Of a stretch of 64,000 nt of DNA, positions 1-13,200 are shown in pieces. Numbering within the stretch: the stretch's first letter is position 1; each line of letters starts with the position of its first letter. The DNA lies in contig NC_064433.1 in the NCBI RefSeq assembly GCF_023343835.1, positions 29,078,214-29,142,213 of the forward strand. The letters are read 5' to 3'. The notes under the pieces were generated by a model. The model was not told where the DNA came from. It ran no database searches and saw nothing but the letters and a program-made list of their open reading frames with translations. The position numbers and the translations under genes were made by a program. The DNA comes from Lagopus muta. Taxonomy: Eukaryota > Chordata > Aves > Galliformes > Phasianidae.

Positions 1-2083
1 TGGAATTCATCCATTCAGTGCATTTCTAGCAATTCCATCTTTCAATAAAAGCTGATTCAATTAGAATAGACTTACAAGACCCGTATGGTTTTATCAGTCA
101 CTATATAAATGTGCAGAAAACCACCCCCTGAGGCAGTGTCCCTATTTAATCATTCCCTTAAAGGGAATGCCCTATTTTCCAGATGACATTTAACAGATGA
201 GGCCAGCAAGTCTCCTGAAGACAATCGGTGCACTGCACAACCGTCTGCCCTCGGAAGAAATATTCATATCAAGACATTTAGAAAGCCCAAATTTGTCTTC
301 ATGGCAACAGCCATCAAATGTTATTTTTCCGAAAAACAGTTTTGAGGCTTCAACCTCTCACATGCATTAGAAATTCTTTCCCATATGCTACAAAGCGTGG
401 TTTACTGACGTTCAGTGCAAGTGATAGCTACACTGAAAATATCCCATTTGAGAAACATATGGGTATCAACCCATTTGTGTTTCCTAGATGACAATGTGCT
501 ATGCAGAAGCTCAATTTCCTTAACAACATCCCCTGGGGAGGCAGTATCTGTGAATCTGCACAGAAAGTGGCAGATAAGGTCTTTAAGACCCCAAGATCCA
601 TGGGACTCATGGGGAAGGGACCTCCCAATCACATTTCCCAATCCCACAAAGGATTGGATCTGTCAGGCTGCTCCTCCATTCCGTTTCAGTAGAAACTGTG
701 ATGCCTCTCATACCAATGCAAAAAGAATACCAAACAACACACTCAAAACATGAGACATGCTGATGTTGCACAAAACAGGGTCAGTACTTGGCACAACCAA
801 CTTTGTGACCAAGCAGGGAGGAGCTTGTTTCTGACCCATCTTATTTGTTCTATACCACTATCGTGTCTGATCTTTCCAGAAGGCTGTAGCATTCTACATA
901 CTTCTTCCACTCAAAGCCAGCCCCACAAAGATGTCCATCTTATGGAGGGGAAGAAACTACGCACTTTCCCTAAAACCAAGCCTCTGTGATGTTCTTCAGG
1001 AAAGATGCATATTAACAGAAAATAAGGCCATAATCATCAGTCCTTGGCTTTTTCCTTTCTCATCTAATCACAGCAATTCTAGCTCATGATACTAATCACA
1101 GAATTCAAAAATATTTGCACAAACAACTATCAGTGAATGCATTAAACCAACTTGTTCCTGCTTTTGGAGTCAGGAACTTTATTTATAAAGTTAATTTTAA
1201 AACCTTTACTCATTCGTGCATTTTTTTTTTCTACTGAGCATTGTCATTTGAATTATGCCATTCAGATATTGCATATTCAAGCATTATGGAAAAGTTTGAA
1301 GGTAAGTCCCAGTCCAATTTCAGCAAGCTAGGATGGGAAAAGTTTCCACTGCTCATTTTTATTTTTTCCCCAACTTCTAAAGAAATAAAGAAGAAACCAA
1401 GAAAAAAACTTGTAGCAGGCTTCAAGGTTATATCGCGTAGTCTTCAGTCTGACCTCTGATGGAAGGTTTGCCAGACAAAAGCCTTCCAACAACATTCTGC
1501 AGCTGAACTCTCCAAGTTCAAGCCTGCTCTACATCAACACACCACATATCAGTGGAATGCACATCAGAGAGAACAGATAATGTTCAGGATCTCCCTGTCC
1601 TACTTAAATCACAATAAGCGACTGTATGAAAGCATGTACAATGAACACTTAATATTTTATCCCACCAGCCTACATTTATTTTCTTTTTTTGCTTGGCTGT
1701 TCCGACCAAGTAGAGAAGACATCTGATACTACGAGAATTTTTTCTGTGAAGCATTCTATCCTAACGTGACTTTCAAGATGAGAGGTACAGATACGTGAAT
1801 CGAGTTTTATTAAACAGGAATAAGCATAGAGACAGTTAGAGCAGTAAAGTATAAATGGTTACAAAAAGCTGTGGGTCAGAAAATGCAACTTCTGACCACT
1901 TAGCAAGTAATTCACGAGCTTCCTTTTCACCAGCAAAACCTCTCGTTTCATGTATTTAGTCTTTAGTCTTATTGAAGGTATTTATTCAAATGCCAGGATA
2001 GTTAATTATTTTTGCCAGAAAAGACATAGCAAGCAAGAATACCACTGATGGCCCTAAAACAAAAAACGACGTTTCAACTAATA

Positions 2084-2103
2084 ATTAAATAAATAAATAA
2101 AAA
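2084..2103. repeat. (AAAT)n simple repeat
   Basis: A short run of about five AAAT units sits inside YAF2 intron 2. It is of ordinary microsatellite type with no sign of function. Confidence 0.8.
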
Positions 2104-4073
2104 CCAACCCACAACCAACCATACCGAAGTACACACCACTCACACTCAAAAGGAAAGTATTTCCTCATGAAAATTGAAAGAAAGTAGCATATCCATTATC
2201 AAACATGGAAAGAAAGAAAACATCAGAAAGCAAAAAGGCTTCTTTGCTTCAGTCTCCACAGGGAAGATTAATTTCATATAACCAAATTAAATAAGGGGAT
2301 AAGAATGCTGATTAGAATAAGAAACAAATCAGGCTTCTAAATACTATATGTGGCAGTCAACAACAACCAATGAAATGCACTCATGAAATCAAATTGAGCC
2401 AAAAAAGGGAAAGAGAAGTCACAAGATCGGTAAATAAAAATGCAGGAAATAACAAATGACTCAGCCTAACTCAAATTTCAAAACGGTACTAGAAGAAAAT
2501 TATTTAACAGCTAGGAGCATATAAAGGATAAAGCCGAATGGCTGGAAACACTCTAGTTTCTCTAACAGAATAACTGTCTGAGTGACTAGAAGAGAAGCAA
2601 CACAAAACCTTGAGTCTTGATCTGCAATGCCATCAAAAATACACTCTGTCACTCCAGCTAGACTAAGACTGGGATGAAGCTGTCCAGAAGGAAGTCCAAA
2701 ATTAGGTTTGTTTTTCATAGTTCTCAACCACCAATTACAGATGTAGGACAGAATTTATACTAAGGTTCTCCAGGTAAACTATTTAATATACTTAACCACG
2801 ATTTGGGCAAAAGAATAAGGAACAGAAGAAGCAAACAGCACCACACTGAGAGGTGCTGGGAACCATCTGCCAAACCCATTCTGAGTTCAGACAAATCAAA
2901 AAGATGAAATCACAAGCCAGACAGCATAAAGCACCACAAGACCCACAGTTGCATAAGAACAGAACTACTCTAGAAAGAATGCAATAGGAAAGGAGAGGAA
3001 AATGTAGCGCATCAAACAGATCACAAAGCACAGATAAGCTAACATCATGATACTGAACAAAAGAAAAAAAGGAAGAACCAACACCAAGCTTCATAACTTA
3101 GTGGATATTTGGAAAGAAATAATCCAACTAAGCATTAAACTTGAAGGTATGTTATTGATCTGGGCTGCCACAGAAAGAAATGGATGTGCAAACTGAAGAA
3201 TGAAGAAAGAAAATCGTAATACAAACAGAAGAAAACTGTTACTCACCTGAAAGGTTTGCCACAAACTTGTTTGTCTGAGAAAGGTTTGGCAAAAGCAAAT
3301 GAGTGAACAGGGAAACCATAACAAACAAAGAACTAGAAATATATTGGGAAATTAATCGAGAATAGGGGGAGTACAAATCAACTTATCTTACTGAACAGGA
3401 AGGTCAGGAATCCAGAAAAGCCTGAGAGGTAAAAAAGCACTAGAAACAAGCTGTTGGGTTTACTGATCCTCTTTCAGTTCAGTGGAAGGCTTTAGCTCAC
3501 AGATCATTTCCATCCTGTACTGTTAGAGCAATATGGATAAGCCAAATGACCACTAGGAGACACGTTAGCCTTCTTAGAACTATCCTTAAAATGAATCCAA
3601 ATTTCTTCAGAGCTGTTACTACTTTAGGAACTGTGGAAGACAAACACTAATCTATTTTTCTTGGCTTTGATGCAATTGAGCTGAACAAGCCATTCTTAAC
3701 TGTGATCCTGCAGTGCCCATGAACCAAGATGGCCTTCTGGAAGTCACGTCTGCTAACTCCATTCTGAAAGCTGAGATCTTGAAAATATTTAATAAGTTTC
3801 TCCTCCTGTCCAAGAGCACTAAAATTAACTGCCATAGGAGAGAAAGAGAGATAGTTTACATAAAGGCATATATTTTTTCTTCTGTTAAATATTTAATTAC
3901 ATAAAGTATATAAACATAGAAAGCACACAATAACAGTCACCTAAATTTCTGACTGAAGATGACCTCTCATCTAACTACCGTTTTCAATATAATGCAAGAA
4001 GGAACAACTAAACTAGGTTTAAATTAACTGTCAAAGTTACACGAAACAAGCTCTACTTGGTCTTAGCCTAATA

Positions 4074-4503
4074 CAGAATCATAGAAAGGCTTGGGTTGGG
4101 AGAGCCCTCAAAGATCATCCAGTTCCTGGGGACAGGAGGTTTCCACCCACCAGATCAGGTTGCCCAGGGCTCCATCCAACCTGGCCTTGAACATCTCCAG
4201 GCATGGGGCACCCACAGCTTCTCAGGGACAGTCTGTGCCAGTGTCTCACCACCTCTCAGTGAAAAATTTCCCCATGACATCTAATCTAGTTCTCCCTTCT
4301 TTCAGTTTAAAATTGTTTACCCTTGTCCTGTCAGTATCTACCCACGTAAAAAAGCTCACTTCCCTCCTGCTTATAAGCTCCTTCCAACTACTGGAAGGCA
4401 ACTATCAAGTCTCCACCGAGCCTACTCTTCTCCAGGCAGAACAAGCCCATCCCCCTCAGGCTGTCTTCATAGGAGAGATGCTCCAGCCCTCTGATCATCA
4501 TGA
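4074..4503 (-). mobile_element. CR1 LINE fragment, 5'-truncated
   Basis: The plus strand begins with the inverted CR1 3' end (an AATCATAGAA-type terminal repeat) followed by the reverse complement of the conserved 'lesson' of CR1 3' sequence: TTGGGTTGGGAGAG, then CCAACCTGGCCTTGAACATCT and CTCAGGCTGTCTTCATAGGA. The element is therefore in minus orientation and lacks its 5' part, as nearly all CR1 copies do. The open frame at 4091-4540 on the plus strand is the antisense of this element and not a gene. The left boundary is clear and the right boundary is approximate. Confidence 0.9.
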
Positions 4504-5127
4504 TTGCACACCACATGAAATACTGTTTGTTTCGTTCTGAGAAGACTGCTTTAAAAACGGGAAGGAAGAAATAAAAAAGCCCGAAGTATAACAGAAGTGA
4601 TAGCTTACGTACTCTTTAAAAAACATATTATTTTTTGGCTGTCCATTCTATTGTCTATTCCTCATACAAGCTATGCCCATGAAGTGCATTTTAAAAAGCT
4701 GCTCCAATCAATAAAAATTACTTCATTGTTTTATATGAAGAAACAAAACATATTTTTCAGGGAAAATCATTTCTAAATAAATTCCCAAAGAATTCCAAAA
4801 GCTCCTTTCAAAGACTCTTCTTAAAAATAAGAATTGAAACCCAGAACGACCAGATGATCTGATTGCTATCTACAAATAGAAGAGAAATATTTATTCATGC
4901 TTTTCCTCATACTCAAGTTAAAATATAAGACTTGTAATACAGAGCTCAGTAAAGCATGGATTACATAGGACTTTTCCACTCACTTCACAGCTGCAAATGT
5001 TTTCTTCTCTAACTACCACAAGTCATGAAACGCTCTCCAGTTTAAGCCTGATTCAGCCATGTATTTGTGAAATCAGCACGACAGGCGGTTCTTCCTCTTT
5101 TTCTCCTTCACAACCTTCCCCATGACA

Positions 5128-5139
5128 TGCGCATGCGCG
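5128..5139. promoter_or_regulatory. Isolated NRF1-like motif in YAF2 intron 2
   Basis: The sequence TGCGCATGCGCG matches the NRF1 consensus (YGCGCAYGCGCR) at every position and contains the palindrome GCGCATGCGC. It is followed by CCCGCACAG, giving a small CpG-rich patch inside AT-rich intron. NRF1 is a transcription factor that normally binds CpG-island promoters. Whether this copy is bound is unknown; the match is seen and the role is inferred. Confidence 0.45.
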
Positions 5140-8100
5140 CCCGCACAGAGGCTGCATGCTGGAAGGCAGAGGAGAGTCCTTAACAAGCTGCTGTAAAACA
5201 GACATGTTAAACCAGATATACCAGATAAGAACCAATTCCTCCTCCTGAGCAGCACGGCATTTCAACAGAAATACAAATACCAGATTTGTTAAATGTAACT
5301 GATTTGTACTTATAAACATCCAGATGGTACATGACTAAACAAATTGCACATATTTCCCGGAGAAAAATGACCTTGATATCCAAGTTAAAAAATTAAGCAC
5401 TTTATTTATGCTTCTCAAGGCGTAAAACAAACTAATGACAGCTTCAAGTAAAGACCTGTATCTCATAGTTAGGAGATTGTCAGACACGGAAAATGCACGT
5501 ACTGAATGGTCACACTCTAAGGCACAATGAAGGAGCACGCACAAATATCAAGAAAGCATACAAAGATGGCATTCGAGTTCTTTCTATCTCAGATTAACTC
5601 TTTTGTCTGTCATGATTTAAAGCTGGCTTTTTGTATGTTAGGCTGAGAAAACGATTCAGTAAGGGAGATCAATAAAGCTCAGGATGTGGAAGCCATGCCC
5701 TATTCAGCTGTTATATATGTCCCTGCTTCAGAAGCACAAGGCGTTAAATGCAGGCATCCTGATTCCACAGAAATTCACCTTGACCTGAGATGACTTCATT
5801 CTGGCTGCAAATTTCAGAGGTTATTTTACGTAAATGATGTATATAGCAGCTGGACCAACATATCACAGAAGAATATCTAGGAAAAAAAATCACTCCACAG
5901 AAGTCACTTGTACATGTTTTATCTCCTTATTCTCTCTCTCTTCCTCCTCATCAAAAGAAAAATACTTCAGAACCGTGTGCGCTAGACTCACAGATTCATA
6001 GTTAAGCCTATGAAGTCTTACTGAACCCAAAGCAAGCAAGGAAAAGCTTTAACAATGAAATGAAATAAAAGCATAACGAGCATTAAGTAGCTACACTTTT
6101 GTACAGCAATCCTTCTCCTTTTAGTAGCACAGGGAATGCAATTAGTAAAAATATCCCCTGGTAGTCTGCTCTTTTTCTTAATTAAAAATAATTTTTAAAA
6201 AATCACACAATTTTATCTTAGTTTTATTTTAGTTTACAAAACGAAAACTGTTCATGTACCCTACTCCTGTTTTCTTTCATGCGCACAGCAGAGTATCACA
6301 TTGAGCATTTCAAAGGTTAAAAAGCCAGATTTGCAGTTCTTCCTGTGACGCTCCTCACATTCCCCTGCATGCTCATCCTTTACACTGAATGGACAAGCAG
6401 TTTGTCATAGCATAGCAAAAAGAATGGGATCGTGTAAGTAGAGACCAGATCACAATACACATGCCTAGGAATCAAACTAAGGAAAGCAATATGACAGGTA
6501 AGTTTAGATCTGGATGCTGCCACTGAGTAACAGGTGCGTTAATAGGATATGAGAAAGAAGGAGCAGGGATGTGATGGAGAGGTATTTCAGCCTCTTAGAA
6601 GGCACGAGATGTACATCCCCTTACAGAGAATGCCAATCCTCTTAACTGCTTCTTCCCAGCAAGACTGGAATTCTGAACCTTTGGTAGCTTGCAACATGCC
6701 TGAATGACAAGAACTAAGAACTGGCAAGAAAAACAAAAACCGTATTACTGAAGAACAGACAAACTGGGAGCTCACACTTGCTGCAATATGGTTTGTCCAA
6801 GGACCCAGCCCAGCTCTTGAAGCTTAACCAGTACTGGAGTGCTCCTGTTTCAGACAGTGCCATGAAGCACAGACGGAAATGGAATGGTAGCAAGCCCACT
6901 AAAAAAGCTTTCTTTTGGGAAAGCAAGCAGTTGTAAGGGCTGGACCACATTCAGCAACCCTGCTATAACCTCCTTGGGAGCCAAATAATTCATTTCTGAC
7001 TTTTCAGCACTGAAAATATCATTGCCACTGGCGCTTTTGCAGAAGCCTGGGCCTTCTCAGTGTTCCAGCAATTACTTTACTTTCCTGTACAACACAAGTG
7101 ACATAGGGGAAATGATGATTTTCAAGTGTTTATGTCTCAGGAAAACTTAATTTCATGGGGCAGAGAAATCAAACCACTTATTTAGCCTGAGGACTCTTCC
7201 TCTTGCCAAACTTCAATGGCTTTTGCAAACAATAGGGTTTCACAAAGAGATCATACAAATTCTTTTTAATGGAAACTATTAGGCAACCTAAATATAGAGA
7301 CGGTTACCAGTGCCCTCTTCAACACAGCGTGTTAGAGTTCTATTCAGCTTTCTTTACTCATACCTCTAATGAACTTCAGCAGGAGATCTGTCCAAGAAAT
7401 GAAGGATTATTACAGCTCTAGTTTCCTTTCATTTGTACAACATCTTTCACCTAGAAAGACTTCAAAATGTTTTAAAGGTCACATATAGAAAATTACTATA
7501 CTCAGCACAGCCTCCTATCAAGAGGAACACAGTAATTTATCAGTACCCAAGCAAAGATACAGAACAATTTAGGCTAGAAAGTAAATAAGAAAGCCATGTC
7601 TACATGAAAATTTAGATCCTCAGTCGAGCAACAGTTCTCCAGTAAAACATACAGGGATTTCCAACCAGCAGATAGGATTCAGCTTTCCATCTGACTCACA
7701 GCACATCTAACTGGCTCCATGCTGGGCACTGGTTCATTACAAACCCAAAGAAAAGAGTGCCACCTTGGGAGTCTGTCACGTCCTTTCTTGCAGCACCCAG
7801 GATTTCTCTTGGATGTCTCCTATCCAAGAACAACACGGTTTAATCATCCACAGTGACACTACCATGGAAAAAGTTAATTCAAGTCCATACCTGAGAGTCC
7901 CCTTCAGAAGTATAACAAAATATGATTGAGGGATTTTAAGAATTATTCCCTCTAATCTTAAAAGTGCCACCAGTTTTAAAGATCATAATCCATACCTAGC
8001 CCTTAGCATAAAAGGTAACTCTTCTGGAGAGAGGAAAATGGTTCAACAGTGAAAACACACATAAATCTGACTCTGCACCTGAGTATGATTCTGTGAAATT

Positions 8101-8619
8101 AACTGTACACAATTAGTATAAAAACATGCGAGTTTTAATCAACTTAACCTAATTTCCAGTGGCCTTTAAAAGCATTACACTTGACTGTGATTGCCTGGTT
8201 TCCCATCTGCAAATCTGTTCACATTTAGCGAATTTTAACACTCAGAAGCAGACATCAAACAGTTCATCACAAAAAAACAGATTTCTCTGAACTAAAAAAA
8301 GGTGATTTACTTCACTGCTTACATCACAGAGGCATTACTATGTCTAGTAGACATAGATTTCACTAATTTAAAAAAAAAAAACTCCGAAATTTGGAAGTAA
8401 GAAACAATGCACACTTAAGAACTGCGCTGAAGCATCGCTTCCATCCATACAAAAATTAAGATTCAAAATGGAAGACAAAAAAGACCAACATTCCCAGTGC
8501 CATCAGAACTCCACGGTATCGTTATTCTGAACAACACTGATAAAAATGTCTAATTCTAAGGGTGGTAAGAGTGAATGGTTTAATAGGGCCCCAATTTGGT
8601 GTCTTGGACTTCACTTCCT

Positions 8620-8641
8620 TTAAATAAATAAATAAATAAAT
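8620..8641. repeat. (AAAT)n simple repeat
   Basis: About five tandem AAAT units in YAF2 intron 2, with no other notable property. Confidence 0.8.
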
Positions 8642-9929
8642 CCACCCAAACAGCCTTTTGTGTCTCCTTGGCACCCTAAAGATTCCTCTCTCCATAGATA
8701 CAAAGCTTTACTTACCACTTCACATCTCAGCTCAGAGCTGCACCTAAAACTGCCTGGTCTAAAACCTCTCCCTGCATCCCAGACCTCAAACCCACATAAA
8801 CACACGACCCAATTTAAACCGAATGGGAAAATTACACCCACAAACGCCGTCAGCCACGCATCGTTTCGGAGTTTAAACAGAGAAATAAAAATGAAGGTAT
8901 CAGATAAAACTCTGCATATCAGAACGCTGTGAAGGAGAAAACGGAAAGAAAAAAATCACTGTTCCTAAAATACGTTCAAAATGTGTCATAGTTCAAAACC
9001 TATAAAATATTCAAGAAGGAGGGGAAAAAAGGCAACGGTGACATAGGTATCTGAGAACTGCTTGTTTTGTTTGTTTTGTCTTAGTGCTCTCATCCAACTG
9101 AGTTTCCGGGTCAGCGGAACATAATTTTGAAGTCACTTTGTCTACAAGACTGGCTGGAGCCTGAGGATGGCTGCAGCCTTCAGCCGTGCTGCTTTCCCGA
9201 GCTTACATTCATCCCCTTATTTTGCTGAATGTTACCAGTTGGAGCACATCTACCTGCGATACAACAGAACGCCACACTCATTGCTGGAAAGCACGCTGTA
9301 CGTGACAGATGCAATTCCTCTCAGCACATTTACCTCACTGATTGCCTTATTTATGACATATATATACATATTCGAAGCTGAAGTTACGAGAGTACTTCCG
9401 ACACACGCTCCAGTTTGCAGAACTCCAGGAAATCAACTTCAGAAATAGAGACGCATCATTCTCACCACGCATCTGCACTTACAAATTCAAATGTGTAACA
9501 TTTGTTGCAAGTCATATTCAGCGCTGTTTTGAATGCTATTTGAAACGCAATTGCTGCTCACCATAGGATCGCAACTTTTATTGCCACTCAAACTTCTCCG
9601 GCTGACAGTACAAAGCAATAAGCTCGATACCCTAACAAAGGATCCTTCAATAACGCTCTCCCCGGCCAGCAGTCCCGCTGGCTGCATAAAGCCCCCACTC
9701 CCCTGGTGTCACACTGCGCGGCACGTCAGAAGGGGCAGGAACCAGGTAGGTCACCGTGTGCCTTCTGACGGTTCGAAGAGAACAGGACGCCGCAGTTCCG
9801 CCCGGGGCACGGTTAGCTGGCAGTAGGGAGGGGGGAACCCCCCGGCCAGGCTTCCCCCGCCGAACGCGGCACCGCTGCCGTCAGGGCCGCCGCCGCCTCG
9901 CGAACCGGGGGCCGGCGGCGGGGACTCAC

Positions 9930-10055
9930 CGTGTGGAGGTGCCCTTCCTCACGTCGCACATCATGCACTTGAAGGCCTCGGCGCTGTTGCGGAAGGTGCA
10001 GACGCTGCAGTCCCAGTAGCCCTCGTCCGAGGAGGGTTTCGGCTGCCGCTTCGGC
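9930..10055 (-). CDS. YAF2: YAF2 coding exon 2 (RanBP2-type zinc finger)
   Basis: This exon completes Arg9 and encodes residues 10-50 plus two bases of codon 51. Residues 22-43 form the zinc finger, with Trp23 and Cys25, Cys28, Cys39 and Cys42 in the C-x2-C-x10-C-x2-C pattern. Met40-Met41 in the finger and Pro14-Lys-Pro-Ser-Ser18 match YAF2 and distinguish it from its paralogue RYBP, which has Ser-Ile at the Met-Met position. The acceptor is TCTCTGCAG before 10055 and the donor is GTGAGT from 9929, read on the minus strand. The exon is 126 bases. In YAF2 and RYBP this finger binds ubiquitinated histone H2A within variant PRC1 complexes, and YAF2 also binds YY1. Confidence 0.96.
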
Positions 10056-10178
10056 CTGCAGAGACACAGCACGCGGGGCAGCGCGGGGCGCGCCGCCCGA
10101 CACCGGCCCCCCCGGGCGCCATCGCCGCCGGCCCCGCGCACCCGAGCGGGCCCCGGGAAGGCGGCGGCGCTGCCCTAC

Positions 10179-10204
10179 CTGGTCGGGCTCTTCTTGTCTC
10201 CCAT
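10179..10204 (-). CDS. YAF2: YAF2 coding exon 1 with start codon
   Basis: The start ATG is at 10204-10202 and the exon encodes Met-Gly-Asp-Lys-Lys-Ser-Pro-Thr plus two bases of Arg9, exactly the YAF2 N-terminus. The start context has G at -3 and G at +4, a good Kozak match. The donor (GTAGGG from 10178) joins across an intron of only 123 bases (10056-10178) to exon 2, restoring the frame. Joined, the two exons give 152 coding bases, about the first 50 of roughly 180 residues; the YY1- and RING1-binding C-terminal part lies outside the window. The protein acts in the nucleus as a Polycomb PRC1.3/PRC1.5-type subunit. Confidence 0.95.
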
Positions 10205-13200
10205 GCCGCCTCCAGACGCGTCCCCGGCCCGGCCCCGGCGCGGCCCTTTGTGTATTTGTCAATAAGGAGGAGCGCGGGGGTCTCTCGCCTCTAACGGGGA
10301 CCCGCGGAGGAGGAGCCACCGCCGCAACCTCCAGCTGTCGGGGAAACTCCTGCCGCCGCCGCCGCCGCCCCCTCCTCCCTCACGTGTCCCCCCGCCGCCA
10401 ACCAGCGGCCGCCCGCAGGCCGCGGCGCCCGGCGGGCCGCGCACGGCGGCAGGTTCGCGGTCGGCGAGCGCCGGGGCTCGGGCGCTGCGGGCCGGGCGGC
10501 GGCGGGGCCGGGGCGCCGCGAGGGCTGCTGGGGGCGGCCGAGGGGAGGGGAGACGAGAGGCGAGGCGGCGCGGCGGGAGGAGCGGGGTGCGGCCGTGCCC
10601 GAGGGCGGCTCCGGCGGGCAGCGGGGCGTCCTGCGGCCGTTGTCCGGGCTGACGGGAGCGGGGGCGGCGGCGCTCCGCTCGGGGAGGCCCGGCGCGGGCC
10701 GCGGGGCGGAGGCCTCTGCCGGGCGGAGCGCGGCTGTGCGGGCCGCGGGGCCGGACCGCCGTCAGTAGGTGCGGAGCGTAGCCCGGGCTCGGCGCCGCGG
10801 CCGCCGGCGGAAGGGCTGAGCCCGGGGTACGGCCACCGAGAGAGAGCTGGGCTGTTTGTAGCCGCCTGCGCAGCTCTCCCCTTGGAAAGCGCTGTTTGGC
10901 GGTAACTCTGGCTCGCTCTGCTCCCAGAGATACTGTGCAGGCCGAGCCGCGCGGAGCGAGCGAGCGCTTCGTGGGGTTCTGCTTAGAGGCCTCCCGTCTG
11001 AGCCGGCCTGTCCGGCCCGGGCAGAGCCAAGAGGCGTTGGTGCTGCCGGCATTCGTGTGCGATGCTGCGCTTAAAGCGCGCAGCTCTGGCACGGCTCGCG
11101 GGCGGCGAGGCGCACGGCCGTTGTGTACCTGCGCCATCCCTGCACGCAGCGGCCCCGGGCACAGGGCAGGGTGCCATTTTGCGGGATGCTGCGCAAACAG
11201 AACAAAGAGCACATGTCCGAAGTGTGTAACAAAGACGGCGGTTAGGTGCAGGTAGATGGCAGAGTGCAAACGGACGACGAGGCGGTCAGCATCTCAGTGG
11301 CCAAAGCTGGTTTTGCTGCATCGCCTTTGTCAAGGAACAGCTGGGTTTTGAGAACAAAACGTGCTCGAGGGGAGCTTCACCCAAGTGTGTGAGCAAACAC
11401 AGCTGGAGTTGTTGGCATCTTTGAAAATTTAGCCAGTGGATAATAGAGAAACTTCTCATTTCTGAAAGCAAAGTTTTTAAAGAATTTCAGCTAGAAATAG
11501 TGAGAAACGATGAAGAAATTGGAAACGTGGGTAAAGGGCTTGATATCTTCCTATGGAAGCAATGAACGATCCGCTGTGTGTAACATTTACATATATGTAA
11601 AAGTACTAATGCTTGTACAGGACGCACAGTTTTCTGCATCATTCCCGTAATCCTGGATGCAAGCAATTTGAAGTCTGTGTAGTATTTCCTACTTGCATTT
11701 GATTGTTAATCCTCATTTCCTCCTGCATTTGCATCCTGTTTAAAGTGTTGTCATTTTCCACTCATTTGGTGTTTTTTTCTCTTAATCTGCCTTGCCTGTT
11801 CCATTCTTCCTCTACTGCAATTTCTTTCTTCTATTTGTATGTTACTCACAGAGGCTATCATAAATTATGAATAAAATGTATGGATTGCACATCTGGGATA
11901 GGCCAGGCTCTGCACAAGCAGCTGGCCTGGATTCGTTTGTATGTAGTTAGATTTCTGTGTGAACCCAGACCCAAACACCGTGGGAAGACGTGAGCTTTTC
12001 CAGGTGAAGCATTTGATGCTACGACAGGATTTTCTTGCGTATGGGGACCATTTCCTTCTGTTGGCTATGAAGAGAGCTTTGCATTATTAGTTCAGAATTG
12101 GGCATCTACCCTGGATAATTATAGAAGTAGATAACTGATGTTGTTCTTGCTTGAATCTCCTTCAAAATAGAATTTTCTAGACAGGAAGAAGTGGAGAAAC
12201 CTGTCTGCTTATGCCCTCTTACACAGTGCATTCTTCTTACTGTACAAGTAAATGTTATTTCCCCACTTTCAGAAGGCAATGATTTTGAAATAAGCTCTCT
12301 CTCTTGACCTTTTTCTGTGTCCTCTATTTCCATACCAATTATAAGAAACAAAACAACACTGCTATTGATGGTTACAAAAGACTGGGATATGTTGTAATCC
12401 CACAGGAGCTATTCTTGGAGAGAAGCATTCCCAATCTCAGCAGGGAGAGTCACAACAACTGCAGCCACAAATGTTATTCCAAACAGCCGAGTAATCTTTC
12501 CAGTTGTCACGTTCCAGACCTTCTGCTGCATGGAAATCACCCAAGCCACTGTGCTTAAATATTGTGATGTTTTCCCAGCAGCATTGGGCCTGTTTCCCAC
12601 CGAGCTCCCAACTAATCTCCATTTCAGGAGCTTCACAGCAATTCAGGTTGGGGCATTCAAGAGTTCACTGGATGAGTCATGGTGCCCTCTCTGTGGGAGG
12701 GTTAGTCCTTGTCTTGAAAAGTACTGGAGAGAAAATGAAGACACTTTCCTCATACTGTCTTCTGTCTACGAATAGGAGCATGAGAAAACCCTGGTGAATG
12801 TACCAGACTGCCCCAAGTCATACCTACAACCAGAGCAGTGGTGGTTCCTATAGGACCAACTGGGGAGAGGTGGTAGCTGCAACATGCAGTGTTCAGTTCA
12901 CAGGAAAGCTGGGCTAAACAACACCAAGCAAATCCTGAACTTAGTTCTGTAGTGTTACCCTAGGATGGACAAAAGTGCACCCAACAAGTGTGGGTGGGAG
13001 TATCTGGGTTCCTTGGAGAACTATGCTTCTTCTCTGTAGTGACTTTTGTCCATTTGTGGAATCACATTTCATTTCTAAGAGACAATTTGAATGATTTCAG
13101 TTTCTAGCTATAATGCAGGAAAACACATGGCAAAGGTGTGTATAATATGCAGATGCTTAACCAAGAGAATATTTCATAGAGGCTGTAATGCTAAGAGGAC

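Larger units (their letters stand above)
1..9929 (-). other. YAF2: YAF2 intron 2 (partial), no coding exon found
   Basis: This stretch lies downstream of the YAF2 exon 2 splice donor on the minus strand, so it is read as intron 2, open at the left edge. It is AT-rich, with one CR1 copy (about 4074-4503), AAAT-type simple repeats near 2084-2103 and 8620-8641, short A tracts, and an isolated NRF1-like site at 5128-5139. I looked on the minus strand for the next YAF2 exon, which in the human protein starts with residues Lys-Pro-Arg-Pro-Val-Ser-Gln, and saw none. The short open frames here have no recognisable domain. The right end overlaps the edge of the CpG island. Confidence 0.75.
9650..11300. 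promoter_or_regulatory. CpG island and YAF2 promoter, possibly bidirectional
   Basis: A dense CpG and GC-rich block surrounds the YAF2 first exon, with GC-box-like GGGGCGG elements, a CACGTG E-box at about 10381 and runs of CCG. The YAF2 start codon at 10204 lies inside it, so transcription to the left must begin just above about 10210-10330. The island extends another 1 kb to the right on the far side of YAF2. In human, from memory, one PPHLN1 promoter sits directly beside YAF2 and fires in the opposite direction; the same may hold here, but no rightward first exon can be fixed from sequence alone. Long open frames here (for example 10259-11269 minus and 10384-10905 plus) are Arg/Pro/Gly-rich artefacts of GC content. 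Confidence 0.8.

Noticed and set aside
4091..4540. 149-residue plus-strand frame
   Set aside because: Antisense of a CR1 element.
10259..11269. 336-residue open frame on the minus strand in the YAF2 CpG island
   Set aside because: Rich in Arg, Pro, Ala and Gly with no domain; long frames on several strands here are expected from GC-rich DNA, and the real YAF2 exons use a different frame.
12409..12636. 75-residue minus-strand frame ending with a hydrophobic Val-rich segment
   Set aside because: It looks slightly protein-like (a Trp-Asn-Val-Thr-Thr-Gly-Lys segment then a hydrophobic stretch), but I cannot match it to any family and see no supporting splice sites; a BLASTP search would settle it.
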